NCBI GenBank assembly: GCA_027475525.1
Contig: JAMWFC010000051.1
Span: 1,997,205 to 2,061,204 of the forward strand
DNA: 64,000 bases
DNA from: Macrolepiota albuminosa
Lineage: Eukaryota > Basidiomycota > Agaricomycetes > Agaricales > Agaricaceae
Direction of reading: 5' to 3'
Part shown: in pieces, positions 24,610 through 35,991 of the stretch
Position numbering within the stretch: position 1 is the first letter of the stretch
Layout: the number at the start of each line of letters is the position of its first letter
Program-made: the position numbers and the translations under genes
Notes under the pieces: generated by a model
What the model was told of the DNA's origin: nothing
Databases searched by the model: none
Seen by the model: the letters and a program-made list of their open reading frames with translations, nothing else

Positions 24610-27600
24610 TTACTAAAGACAAATGGAGCTTTAGTGACAGACACAGTACCAACTTAGGTGAGCAGAGTGCTTACGGAGAAATACATGACGTTCTGCTGTT
24701 GAGAGTGCAAAGGTTTGAATCCACGACGGAATGCCTCAAGGGAGTTCTCCACTTGGCTCCCATCAAGTTGAGTAGCAGATTCAGAGAAATTGAGGGTTCC
24801 CTGAGGATCGTAGTGGTTCTTTGCCCTGGAACAGACAATATCGGCATCTGAAAAAGGCCAATTTTAGGATCTGGAACGAGCTCAGATGATTTTTACTTAC
24901 AGTAAACAGGAGCAGGAATGGAAACCGAGCGTGTAGAACGAGCATAAACATGGCACAACGCAAAAGATAGACTTTGAATCGCATCAGCGCTACAGTTATA
25001 AGACTTTCAGCGTCAACCATCTCATAACCTTGCAGACCACTTACGAGAAATTATTTTCCTATCATATGTTGATCAGATGAAGTGGCTTAAAAATAACTTG
25101 AATGAACTCACGTCGTAAAGAATCTACGAGAGAAAGTTAGCTCAATGCTGGAAGTATTAAACCATACTCACTGAGTAGTGGGCAGGCCTACTCGTTCCTA
25201 AGAGACCACCATGGCTTTGCAAATAGAAATCGAATTCTGTCGGGTGAGCAATGTCGCGATCAACCACAGTCCCAGCTTGACAGTTTCCGCTACGATCTCC
25301 GTCACGGTCACTTTGAGGGAAAAACCTGTGTTATGGGCATGAGCTCAATGCTCTTGACAGTTTCCGCTACGATCTCCGTCACGGTCACTTTGAGGGAAAA
25401 ACCTGTGTTATGGGCATGAGCTCAATGCTGCTGATTGTGGACATGAAAAAATATGCTTGACCTAACATGATGACGTTTCCAACAACAATAATGGTAATCT
25501 TGGGAGAAATTTGAAGAGAATCGCAAGCCCCTTCATAACATCAGCTTAGGCAGTCTCTCTTATAGTGGGAATTAATGGTACTTTTGAGAGCAGGTAACTC
25601 TGTCGTAAGGAGCATTAGTCCCGTGGTACTTGTCCTGAATGCACTGCACTGACCTTGATCCAAGACTTGCTTAAATTGCCCTTCTGAGACCCCATCTTCA
25701 GGGTTAACATTGGTCGAAAGATGAGTCTAGTAGTTGTCATGAAATTTCATACCGCGATAGAAGATGATCCGCTTAGGATATCGAGGGTTTTTCTTCTCGA
25801 CATGCATACGATATCCGATATACTTCTCTAAAGCATACTGCGTGGAAAAGTCAATCATCAACGTAAAGAAAGTTCACTCAGTTTTAGTTTTGATACCTTG
25901 CTCATATCCTCTAAGTCATCGATCATCTCCTGGCGAGAGGTCTGAACACGAGAACCTGTCATATATATATATATGAATGAACTTGCGCCGGGTAGCGACT
26001 TATTCGCAGACATACATGCGATATATTTGGCTGTGTCCGAATCGACATTGGCAACGAGGGCAGTGAAAGAAGGTCTACCGTCAGAGCCTGGAGCGGGATG
26101 AATGACGTCGGCGCCTGAAACAACTCAGTGGATATGCGAGTAGACTGGAGAGAGAATTACCCATGACAATGGTAGGATGAGAAGGGTCAGTCAAGACCAT
26201 GACAGAAGACGGTTCTGGAATGGTGTTGATTCCTCCCAATTTGACATTGATCCTGATGGATATTAGCACCGGAGAAATAGATGTATTAGACTGGTGGACT
26301 GACTTCAAACTGACATTTGCATAGTATTGAGGTTTGGCACGAAAGCATTTCAAGCTTTTGAGGCATTGAGTGGCGACTCCCGCCTGTGAAAAGTAGCTTA
26401 GTTTGAGGGATACAAGACACAGAAAAATATTTTATAGGAATAAGATACTCACAGTGACATCACCAAAACTGTTGAGAGGTGCACAGTGAGCTACAAACGT
26501 CTGTAGAAAAAAAAAAGTTCATAACCTACTGTTTGACGGAGGTGTATATATCATTTCCACCCTCGGGAAGAACAACGACAATGAGATTAGGAAGGACTTT
26601 TCTAACGTTTCCAGGCCTCTCGCGCACAGCGGTGCCTGCCGCACGGAGCTGGCGCTCCGTATTTCCCTGCCCTGTCTCCCACTTGATAATGGGCATATAA
26701 TTGGCAGGGTGCTTGATGCCTGTGATCCGAATCAATTCAATCCGAGTTAATGGGAGAATACAATTCCGTACCAAGCTCTCGAAAGCTGGCAGTGAGACCA
26801 TCAACCATGTCTCTGGCGGCCTTCTCGCCAAATTTATTTTGGTTCTCGTACACAACAACACACCACTCTATCACTTCGGCTGGCTTGAAGAAACGCTTGT
26901 CAACCCTACAGACAGCGGTCAAATTATCCAATGCAAGACGCCGTCACGGATACTTACATGTTCCATGACCCGTCTCTTGGGACCTATATCCATCCTCCGT
27001 AAGCCATATGAATGAGAAAGTTAAGTCGGAACTTACAATAGTCGGTTGTCTACTTCCTGTGCCGTATTTTAGGGTTGGTGGTTTCAAGACCCTAGCCTGG
27101 ACTTTAAGGGGCCCAGAGGTATCAACATGCATTCCGAATTGACGGACATATTCAGACTGTCCATAGGCAAGAACCTTAAAAAGTGTCAAGACAAGCTCAG
27201 GAAGACCATGGTTGTAACATACACCAAGACCATCAACAATGCTTCTTAAACGATCTCCGGGGCGCTTCGTAGCAAAAGCAAGGACATCTTTCGTCGTTTC
27301 CGGAGGAACTTGTTTCCTCATGATCTGTCCTGGAGGGACAGTGCAAAGTTCAAGGGGAATCAGTGCCCCCGAGCCGACCTGAATCGTTGGAATTAGCTGT
27401 CAGGACAGATCACACAAACAATGGACCAACCTCAACACAAATGATATCCGGGAACTTGAGCTTCTGGTTCTGGGTCTTCAGGAAGTATTCAGCAACAGAC
27501 ATCGTCCCTCCTTCACGCATAGTAAAAGTGAGAGCATTGGCACCTGCGGAGCTCAACTTTTTAACAACGCGAGGAGTCTGCTGAATAGTGCCATCGGCGC

Positions 27601-28785
27601 CAGCATGCTTGGTCAAGACACGGATGCCGGAAATGAAGCGCTGGAGACGCAACCTCTCACGGTCAGGAAAACCGCGGCGAGGAGCCAGGACATTGGGTTC
27701 GTTTTTGTTGAAAAACTCCAGACACAATGACAAGAGCGATCCAGCCTTATACATGGTCCCGGTAGAAATGTCGACGTTGATGAGCATGCGTCCAATAGCC
27801 GGTCTGACAGACTGGAAGTACCCACGCCACAGTTGAAGACCAAGACCTATGTCCTTGGTCTCACGATCGGTGAAAAAGGACCGAACGTTAAAAGGATAGG
27901 TCATAGTTGGTTCCATTCGAATGACGACATTAAGCGCCTAAGCAGAAAAACGGAACATGAGGTAACTGCACAAAGTCAAAAGCAGAGAGACTGACAGTGA
28001 TGGCAGTCAAGACGGTGTTATCATGGGATTGGTCACCTGCAATGAATCGCTTTAAAACTCTGTTTTAATTTAGTGAGATGAACGATGAGGCGTTCTAAGG
28101 CGTGCCACGCACTCAGGGTTAATCTCAGCAACCTTAGTAAGTCTGATCTTGTACACTTTGGGATTTTTCGCCCCAGAGGTTACACGTCCGCTGTGGAGAC
28201 TAACGTCAAACTAGAATAGGTCCAGTCAGTACAAATGGATGTGTCCACTTCACACCGACCTCTTTGAAGTCCGCGCCTCCGAAAGACAGTTCGCGAGCAG
28301 CAAAGAAATTCTTGCGACCGTCGTACACACCACGGGGGGTGAAAATTGTTGGGGCGACGTTGACTTGAAGTTCTCTGATGAGGTCCATGTTGAGGCGAGC
28401 AGGGAGTGTCTTCTCAGACGGAGAGATGACTGGTAAAAATATCAGATGAAAACAACTTGACGAGATTTTGGAGACTTACCAACTAGATGCTAAGGCGTAA
28501 ACTACTTCATCGAAGAGTTAGAGATAAACACGCACCATCGTAATGATGTATAATGCCTTCAGGGATTTTAGTAGCGAAGGAATTCACGAAGATGGGCAAC
28601 GGTCTTCCCCCAGTACCATAACCCGGACGCCTCACACCTACGGTGGTGATATGTGACGTTAGCGTGGCGTCTGAGATAATTTGAGTCGCGCCACTGCGTC
28701 CGCCACGCGCGGGACTGACTCTACGTCCGCGTGCGGAGAGATCGCTGCCCAGTAGAGCACCTCGAGAGTCACCACGAAGAGGCAT
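24610..28785 (-). CDS. Argonaute (QDE-2/Ago1-like RNA silencing effector)
   Basis: This is an eukaryotic Argonaute that binds small RNAs for gene silencing. The start at 28785 gives [15 protein letters not shown] and an RG-rich N-terminus. The exons run through the N domain ([20 protein letters not shown]), linker, PAZ ([22 protein letters not shown]), MID ([20 protein letters not shown]) and PIWI. PIWI catalytic residues are visible: Asp in [19 protein letters not shown], Asp in [14 protein letters not shown], and His in [16 protein letters not shown]. So slicer activity is possible. The C-terminus is either MYFS after a last 62 nt intron (stop 24610-24612) or [10 protein letters not shown] without it. 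A 77-bp duplication (25276-25429) lies at an exon/intron edge. One base appears missing at 25476-25478, where GNVIM should read GKRHHV. About 18 introns. Confidence 0.9.
25276..25429. repeat. Perfect 77-bp tandem duplication in argonaute
   Basis: Copies 25276-25352 and 25353-25429 are identical and abut; mismatches flank both sides. The unit covers the start of the exon encoding [14 protein letters not shown] and the acceptor before it. Confidence 0.98.
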
Positions 28786-29275
28786 CAATGATATGTGGGT
28801 AGATGATGGGGGTATGAAAGAAAGAAAGGATTGCCGAAATCAATCGCCTTTATCGATCATTTACGACAGATTAGAAAGTCGAAAAGAAGACACGTAATCA
28901 CGTGGATGCATTCCCAGCCCACATCGCGAGTCACGCGAATCTCACGCGCTCTGCTTTGTGCAAGCTTTGTGTTCATCCTCCTTGCGTGTGGTTCTTCGTG
29001 TTTCGTGCTGTAAGCTCATGCTGCTAGCGCCGTGTTGTTCAATCCAAAATTGTCAGAGATTCATGAGCAGCATGCTGTTGGCATGGACGATCGAAGAAGC
29101 GCCGTTAATGCACAAAGCGTGCTACAGGCCACCCACTTATAATCTAGGGTGCCATCTCTTCCGTCTGTAAACAGTGGCTTTCTGTCACGGCCTTCAGCTT
29201 TGGCCACTCCTTTGAAGAGCTATATAGCTAGCATCTCCTACTGGCCTCACAACAGCAACTAACAAGACTAAAAAT
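28786..29275. other. Divergent intergenic region upstream of argonaute
   Basis: These 490 bp separate the argonaute start and the start of the small orphan gene. A TATATAGC element at 29221-29228 lies 48 bp upstream of the orphan's ATG. Nothing else is recognised. Confidence 0.4.
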
Positions 29276-30270
29276 ATGCAACGGGGCATGAGCTATCGCA
29301 AACCCGTGCCAATCTACATTCCTTCACCCCCAGCCTCTCCGGCCCTGCTTGCTACCCAGCTACCACACTCACTTGACAATGACCCTGTAAGGGTATGTCG
29401 CGTCTTCAATAACCGAGCACACCAACCATAGTCGCAGGTTGACATGAAATACGTTCTTCAAGAGACTCCAGTGCAAGGAGAAGATTCAATATGCACACCT
29501 AATACGGCCATTAATGCAGCGCTAATGCCCGCTGATAAAAAAGTCCCTTCTCTTTTGGTCAGCCCTCTTTAGTATTATGTTATCGGTGCACTCAACGTGC
29601 TTTACCTCAAAGGTCAAATCTCCTGAAGGAGAGCAGATACCAATCGACGACTCGAATTGTACACCCTTGACGGTACCCCCTTGTTCACCCCCTGGTCGAC
29701 GCGTCAAGCGCAAATTACACCAGGTAGGAACACAATATGCTGCAATAAAATGACTTCAATTGACTTGAGATCACACGAAGCATTACAGACCTCCAACGCC
29801 TCCCCTACCCTCGCACAGTCGTAAGCACAGGACACCAGACACAATTACTATCGTAGAAACGGTTAGTTGTTTTTTTTCTGGCTGTGTGCATTTACATTTC
29901 CTACTACATAAAGCCTTCAAGCTCCATTTTAAATGGTCACTGCGAGTCCCCATACCCTGAATTACGACGGAAGCCTTCTACAGTCGCTCCTTCTTTCACC
30001 ACTTCTCATACTCAAAGTCCGTCTTTTCAGACAGAGAAGACATGCATATCCTTTGTACCTTCCGACCGCTGTATCTTCTGGGTCAAGAAGGGTAATGTCC
30101 GGGTGCACCAGTTTTTCAAATCCGACTCTCGAAGCGCTCCGAGTGGGCTTCACGTGATTAGACATGACACTGAGGTCGACGAGGGGGTCTCGTGGTGGGA
30201 GAGGATTGGCAACTGGGGTGCCTTGATAGGCCTCAGGGTGAAACGTTTGGCAAAGATGTATATGTGTTAG
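29276..30270 (+). CDS. Small proline-rich protein of unknown function
   Basis: I do not recognise the family. Five exons can be chained: 29276-29392, 29438-29557, 29613-29723, 29781-29861 and 29914-30270. Every exon is a multiple of three and every junction is GT-AG with 45-57 nt introns, which is unlikely by chance. The product is about 261 residues. It starts MQRGMSYRKPVPIYIPSPPA, has a P/S/T-rich middle (RPPTPPLPSHSRKHRTPD) and ends in a W/K-rich segment (FWVKKGNVRVHQFF, WWERIGNWGALIG). A TATA-like element lies 48 bp upstream. It is divergent from argonaute and 216 bp upstream of the carrier gene. It could be a lineage-specific gene; the last exon's frame is the least certain part. Confidence 0.5.
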
Positions 30271-30486
30271 CTGGAGATGAGGACACAATGCTCTAAATAG
30301 GTGTTGTACAACTTGATGTAAACAACTTGTTTCCACCATCTGTCACGCGCACGGCGATATCTATACAAATGAACTTCTAGAGTGGCTCTGCAAGATTTCA
30401 CTTTCTTCGCTTGAGCTTGGTCCGCCAAGAAGCACCGGCCGGTCCATCTTAAGCGACTCCCTAGCGCGTCGTGCCATCAAAGGCGA

Positions 30487-33025
30487 ATGGAGAGAGACAA
30501 TACAAGTCGCAACAATACCCTGAGCCGCCGCGAGTTCTTTCACGCCTCCTTCATCGGCACCGCCCACCGCCCTGCTATACCCCAGCTGCGTTCTGACCCT
30601 CCTCCGCTCCCGCCACAACCCCCACATACCCTCCAGGCGTTTCGTGATTTGGAGGGCAGAGAAAATCGAAAACGTCGCCTGCAAGAACTTTGGAAGCGGC
30701 TCCCACAGCGACAGTCTCCCAGGAACACTGGATATGGAGAAGAAAGCAGCGGTGAGGGCGTCGACGGGGGTCGCATGTCGTACGCCAAGGCCCAGAAACT
30801 GAGGGCTATGTACGCCGCATATGATGATGAGTTGCTTGGGCACTGTGGGGCCAAATCATTAGGTGCACAGCCAAGAGAGATACCTTGGCAACGGTTCAAG
30901 GAGTATGCAGAGGCAAAGGAAGTTGGTATGTTTTTCGAGTCGTTAGATAACCCGCTTCATGTTCTAATACATTGTTGTTTCCAAAGAACTTTGGTCCATT
31001 TTTCATGATGAGCTGGATCTGGATGGAGATGGACATCTAGATGCGCAGGAGCTTTCTTTGGCGCTTAATAAAGCTGGTAAATATGCCAGGTCACTTTTCA
31101 TACTGGACTAACGATGGAGTAGGTATCAATCTATCCCAAACATTACTATCGGATTTCATGACTACCCTCACTTCGTCTTCTCACTCACAAGTGGTTTCGT
31201 TCGCTGAATTTCGAGACTTTCTACTCCTGCTCCCGCGGAAAGCTTCTCCTGCTGAGATTTACCACAAGTGGTTTCGTTCGCTGAATTTCGAGACTTTCTA
31301 CTCCTGCTCCCGCGGAAAGCTTCTCCTGCTGAGATTTACCATATTATGAAGTGAGCAAATTCATGGGAGATGATGGGAGAGGACCAGCCCGGCTCACGAT
31401 GGAGGGTGAGTACGGGTGTTTCTTGCGCTGCGTAACCTTGATCACCAGCCCGCCAGGTGACGCCTTTTAAGTGCCGAAGATAGACCACCATTCAACACCA
31501 CGGGCTCAGGGTCTGGGACATCTTCACCTCAACGTCTTCATTCTCACACCAGGAGGAACACGAGGAAGAAGGCGAACTCTATGATGATGACGAACACGAG
31601 TCTCATGGTTGGCTCGACAATCACTCGGCCATCAAATTTCTTCTGGCGGGTGGCGTTGCAGGTGCCGGTAAGATTTCTTGTCCTCAATGTATTTTCCGTG
31701 GATTCTAGATCCATTCTAGTATCGCGAACATGCACTGCGCCCTTTGATCGGTTGAAAATCTTTCTCATCACGCGACCTCCAGACCTTGGGGGCGCGCCGC
31801 TCTCCAAGCCGGGCCTAGGAGGGTTGCGCACGATTGGCAATGCAGTGGCACGCATATATGCAGAAGGAGGTGTGTTTGCGTTTTGGACAGGGAACGGTCT
31901 ATCTGTTGCAAAGATATTCCCCGAATCAGCGATAAAATTCTTCTCGTACGAGTCTTCAGTCAGCCTTCCTCTCTTGTATAACTTGTTTCAACTGCCCCGG
32001 GGCATTTAACGTTTGCCGTTAGAAACGCTTGTTTGCCAAGCATTGGGACCATGTGGATGATTCGAGGGACATTAGTGGCGTCAGCCGGTTTCTATCAGGT
32101 GGTGTAGGAGGCATCACGAGTCAACTCAGTGCGTAAACCTGAATAATCCTCCTGTGTGCGGCGTGGATCTTACGTACAGAGCAGGTATCTACCCTATTGA
32201 AACCCTGAAGGTGCCAATTTCGATCAAAGTATTAGTTCACTTCACCAAATGAATATCCTACAGACGCAGATGATGAGCAATGCCAGCCAGCAAAAGCGGA
32301 CATTAATACAGGCTGTCCGGCATGTCTGGAGCCTAGGCGGCGCTCGTGCATTTTATCGTGGTTTGAGTGTAAGTACATCGCCTTCCCATTTGGTGTTCCC
32401 TGCTTAAGCTTTCTTAGATCGGCCTTGTCGGGGTCTTCCCGTATGCTAAGTACATCGCCTTCCCATTTGGTGTTCCCTGCTTAAGCTTTCTTAGATCGGC
32501 CTTGTCGGGGTCTTCCCGTATGCCAACTGTCATTCTCTCGTTTCACTTTCTTGACTGTCCCTGTTTCCAGATACTCCGCTATTGATATGAGCACCTTTGA
32601 AGCCTCAAGCTAGCATACCTCAAGTCTACAGGGAAAGACGAGCCCGGGGTTATGGCCCTACTGGCATTTGGAAGCATATCAGGGAGTGTAGGCGCCACCA
32701 GTGTTTACCCGCTGAATCTTGTCCGGACAAGACTACAGGCGTCGGGTTCGTCAGGCCACCCACAACGGTACTCTGGAGTAGTGGATGTTGCAGTTAAAAC
32801 CTTTGAACGTGATGGGTGGAGAGGCTTCTATCGAGGACTGTTTCCTACGTTAGCTAAGGTGCGTTTGAATTCAGTGAATGCGAGTATAGGCTCACATTAT
32901 TTAATGGTAGGTTGTCCCCGCCGTTTCTATATCTTATGTCGTTTATGAGCATACCAAACAAAAGTAAGGCCTTTACTAGGTTGACGAGAGAGAATACTGA
33001 CGACTCCTTTAGGCTCGGTGTATAG
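30487..33025 (+). CDS. Ca2+-binding mitochondrial carrier (SCaMC/Sal1-type ATP-Mg/Pi carrier)
   Basis: This is an inner mitochondrial membrane carrier with an N-terminal EF-hand regulatory domain. A canonical EF loop DLDGDGHLDAQE is visible near residue 170. The carrier region holds three repeats, with signatures FLLAGGVAGAVSRTCTAPFDR, LSIYPIETLKTQM and SVYPLNLVRTRLQ. The protein ends YEHTKQKLGV (stop 33023-33025). Two perfect 77-bp duplications (31186-31339 and 32370-32523) interrupt it. Homology also implies single missing bases near 31341, in the T-run at 31465-31468, and in the C-run at 32603-32604 (FEALKLAYLKS is out of frame). After these repairs the gene reads through. The start at 30487 is the first ATG of the frame; MSYAKAQKLRAMY further in is an alternative. 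Confidence 0.85.
31186..31339. repeat. Perfect 77-bp tandem duplication in carrier gene exon
   Basis: Copies 31186-31262 and 31263-31339 are identical and abut, with a chance 2-base extension at the right. The unit encodes VSFAEFRDFLLLLPRKASP; the second copy is out of frame because 77 is not a multiple of 3. Confidence 0.98.
32370..32523. repeat. Perfect 77-bp tandem duplication at a carrier gene intron/exon
   Basis: Copies 32370-32446 and 32447-32523 are identical and abut. The unit starts at an intron donor, spans that intron and ends in the exon encoding IGLVGVFP. Confidence 0.98.
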
Positions 33026-33565
33026 TAAGTATAAACTAGATGAGTTACTCCTTAAACTTCCATTGCAAAATAAATATATATAGTATATACATAGACTCCA
33101 TACAGCACATGTCACTCCTAGCGTCTTGTCCTTGGGATTTATAAACTAATATTGCTTTCGTTTTGTATACATGTCATGTAAGCCATGGAAGATTGATTTC
33201 TCAAACTATTGTACTTGTATACAGCCTGGAGTGAAGCGAACATTTGTGTACATTACAGACGAACGGGGCTGAAAGAACAAGATGAGAAATAAATCCCTCC
33301 AACACTCCACTCGGGAACGAAGCGGGTGCCGTGATTGAAAACGAATGGTGGACGGTCAGATCATTAGATCTATTGTGCGTGATTGATAAGAGATGGAAGC
33401 AATGTGTAGGGCAGATGGATTATGCGTGAACAGATTGGCCATAGAAGTGCGGGGATATAGGGCCGATTTCGTTCATGAGACCGTAAGGAAAAAGTCATAA
33501 GAAACACCTTTGTAACGAAATAAATAGATAGATGCCAGAGATACGAATAAAAAGGAGGCCGCCGA
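33026..33565. other. Convergent 3' region between carrier gene and TVP38-like gene
   Basis: These 540 bp between two convergent stops are AT-rich (for example around 33065-33090), consistent with 3' UTRs and polyadenylation signals. No gene is supported. Confidence 0.5.
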
Positions 33566-35061
33566 TCATGGAGGAAGCTCGAGGGCGCGCTTTTCTTCGA
33601 CAAGGACTGCCAGTTCCTTGAGACTCTCCTGCCTCTGCTGGGCTCTGGTCAGAGATCTTGATCGCAGTTTAGTCCGCCATTGCTGCACCCAAGCCCATTT
33701 GGTCTTTTCGTCGGCGGAGATATGGCGAGGTGAAGAAATGAGTTGGCGGAGATGTCCACGGGCGAGGATTGGGGCAAGGGAGAGGAAGGAGAGAAAGACG
33801 AGCTTGAGGATGATGTCTGGTGTTGTAAGGAGGTCAGAGATGGACTGGGATGATGGAGAAGGCGTTGATGCAACAGTTTGGAGAATGTCACCAATCTGAC
33901 AGCAAAGTCAAGTTAGTTGAAATTGGAAGAGCGAGACAAACAAAGACGAACCTGGCAAGTCACGGCGGTCCACGGCAGGCAACCGATGAACGCACCAAGC
34001 ATGCAATCTGTCAAGGACACACCGCATACCCCGCATGCAATATTAATCCCTGACCATGGCACCACCCCAATTAATCGTAATACTGACAACCGAACCCACG
34101 CTGATGAACGGCCCTGGTTTGACTCCTCATCAGTATCTGATGCGCCCTCCAATGCGTTCCGCGTCATGTCCAGCGCACGGGGGAAAAAGTGTGTCAGAAA
34201 CGGTGCCAGTGGCGTGGCCAACAGCGTCGCACAAGCCGAGCCAAGCATCGTCAGCGTAGTCAGCAATATTGTGGCGTATGCCGGAGAAAACAAGGCACCC
34301 CCTAAGACATTCTGAACACTTTGGTTAGGTCGTCGTCATCAAGATAAAGCCCTCGGAACTCACCCAAATGACGCTTCCAGGAATAGACCACGCATGTTTC
34401 CAGACGGCGGAAATGGCCATGACGCCCATGACGTGAGCTACTGGACCAGGTCCACTTTGGGTATAGCCGTGAAGCTCTCGGCCCAGTTGGGCGACATCGG
34501 CTAGTGTCCGTGGCCATGCAAGGGATATCGGGAGCGTGGACAGACAGAAAATGACGAGAGCCGTGGACACGGGGAACATCAGGACAACAAGAATAATGGA
34601 GGCATGTTGCTGTGAACGCATGATGTCAGTATACATTACGGCAGGGACGGAAAATAACTAACAGCCCAAAAACCGTGACGGCAACGATGAGTCTGCGGTG
34701 GATTTTGATGGATGTCATCCCCAAAAGAAGTTTGAACTGCAGAGGCTGACAAGGGCAGCACAGACTCATCGGCACTTGAACGAGGCGACGACGGGGTGGA
34801 CCAAGAGAGATGTTGCTTGGGCTGGAGATGGGCCCACTGGAGAAAACGGGAGGCGATGAGAATGAGCATGGACGGAGGGGGCACAGCCGTTGATATTGAT
34901 TCTGGGGCTGATGGTGTGGGAGAGTCTTGTGAGGGAGACTGGAGACAGGAGTTTGAGCGACGGCGGCCGAGAGAATTGAGGGAAAAAGTGGATCTTATGG
35001 TGATAGAAGAAGCACGATGGCGAGGGGGCGGCGGAGGAGAAAGACTCTGACATACGGACAT
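33566..35061 (-). CDS. TVP38/TMEM64-family (VTT domain) membrane protein
   Basis: This is a polytopic membrane protein of the SNARE-associated/VTT (DedA-like) family, found in Golgi and ER of fungi. The start at 35061 gives MSVCQSLSPPPPPRHRASS, an S/P-rich cytosolic N-terminus. Transmembrane segments include ILVVLMFPVSTALVIFCLS and YATILLTTLTMLGSACATLL. The two re-entrant-loop-like VTT motifs are visible: GSVIWNVLGGALFSPAYA and GVVPWSGINIACGVCGVS followed by FIGCLPWTAV. The C-terminus is basic and helical, ending EEKRALELPP with the stop at 33566-33568. Introns lie near 33896-33950, 34311-34360 and 34613-34665. It lies downstream of RPL36 on the same strand. VTT proteins of the TMEM41/VMP1 branch are lipid scramblases; activity here is unknown. 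Confidence 0.82.
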
Positions 35062-35132
35062 GATGTGGATTGCAGTACAAGACAACTTTTTTCCGCTTGC
35101 TGACACAGTCCGCTGACACACACGATCACACT

Positions 35133-35286
35133 CCTTTTCTGGAATTCTGATCCCACTCAGGAGAAATCTCATTCACAGCCATAAATGTATGATACCATCA
35201 ACAACTATCCCTTTTCTGGAATTCTGATCCCACTCAGGAGAAATCTCATTCACAGCCATAAATGTATGATACCATCAACAACTATC
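35133..35286. repeat. Perfect 77-bp tandem duplication between TVP38-like gene and RPL36
   Basis: Copies 35133-35209 and 35210-35286 are identical and abut, with a chance 4-base extension at the right. It ends 2 bp before the RPL36 stop codon region. Confidence 0.98.
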
Positions 35287-35288
35287 CC

Positions 35289-35759
35289 TTAGTGTGCCGC
35301 CCTCCTGCTCTCCTGGATGATGCTTGATAGCTCCTCCAGCTTGCGCTTCGAGCGCAGAAGTGTGCCGAGCTAATCATCACCATCAGTTTCCGCGTCCATC
35401 GATATATCCACTAGTACTCACCCTCTTCTTTGTCAGCTTCCTGGCCTTCTTATCCTGGATGAAATGTATTAGAATGTCTTGAATAAATCATAACACATTG
35501 TCCAAACGCACTTTCGAGTTCCTCAACAACTCCATAACTCGCCTTTCATAGGCGGAGAAACCAGCAACCTCTCTGATAACAGACCGCACAAACTTGGTCT
35601 TGGTCGACTGGATACCCTTGCGCTGCGAAGGGCGGGCAGTTTTTTCGATGGGTGTTGTGGGGTGGCCTTTGTTAAGCCCATAACGCATGTCTTGAAGGGA
35701 GGTTTTGTCAGTAAAATCCAACGATCAACAATGCTTCAACACCCACTGGAACGGACCAT
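35289..35759 (-). CDS. RPL36: 60S ribosomal protein L36 (eL36)
   Basis: This is a small basic large-subunit protein. A short first exon (start 35759, MVRS) splices to [17 protein letters not shown], then [53 protein letters not shown] and [20 protein letters not shown]. The stop is at 35289-35291. It has about 100 residues, the usual length. Three introns, two of them late in the gene. The N-terminal exon is short, so its ATG is the least certain element. A 77-bp duplication begins just past the stop. Confidence 0.9.
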
Positions 35760-35991
35760 TTTCTTCGAGTCTTGAGGATCGTGGATTGCAACGGGGAGTC
35801 GACCTTGGATAATCCTGAAGTAATCACGTGCAATGATTCCGGTGGCTGAGTCCTGTATAGTTCCATACACAAGGTTTCTCACGTGATAATCTTATCTCAT
35901 CTCCTTATCTGGCCTTTCCAGATCGCGAGGTTCAAATGAAATAGTCATCTCTAATACGTCTCCAAAATATAATAATGAGAGGGCAACACAA

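Noticed and set aside
30361..30899. Long minus-strand open frames opposite the carrier gene N-terminus
   Set aside because: The plus strand gives an EF-hand and carrier protein with a coherent exon chain; the minus frames resemble nothing.
33618..35050. Plus-strand open frames across the TVP38-like gene
   Set aside because: The minus strand encodes clear VTT motifs and membrane helices in phase; the plus frames are antisense shadows.
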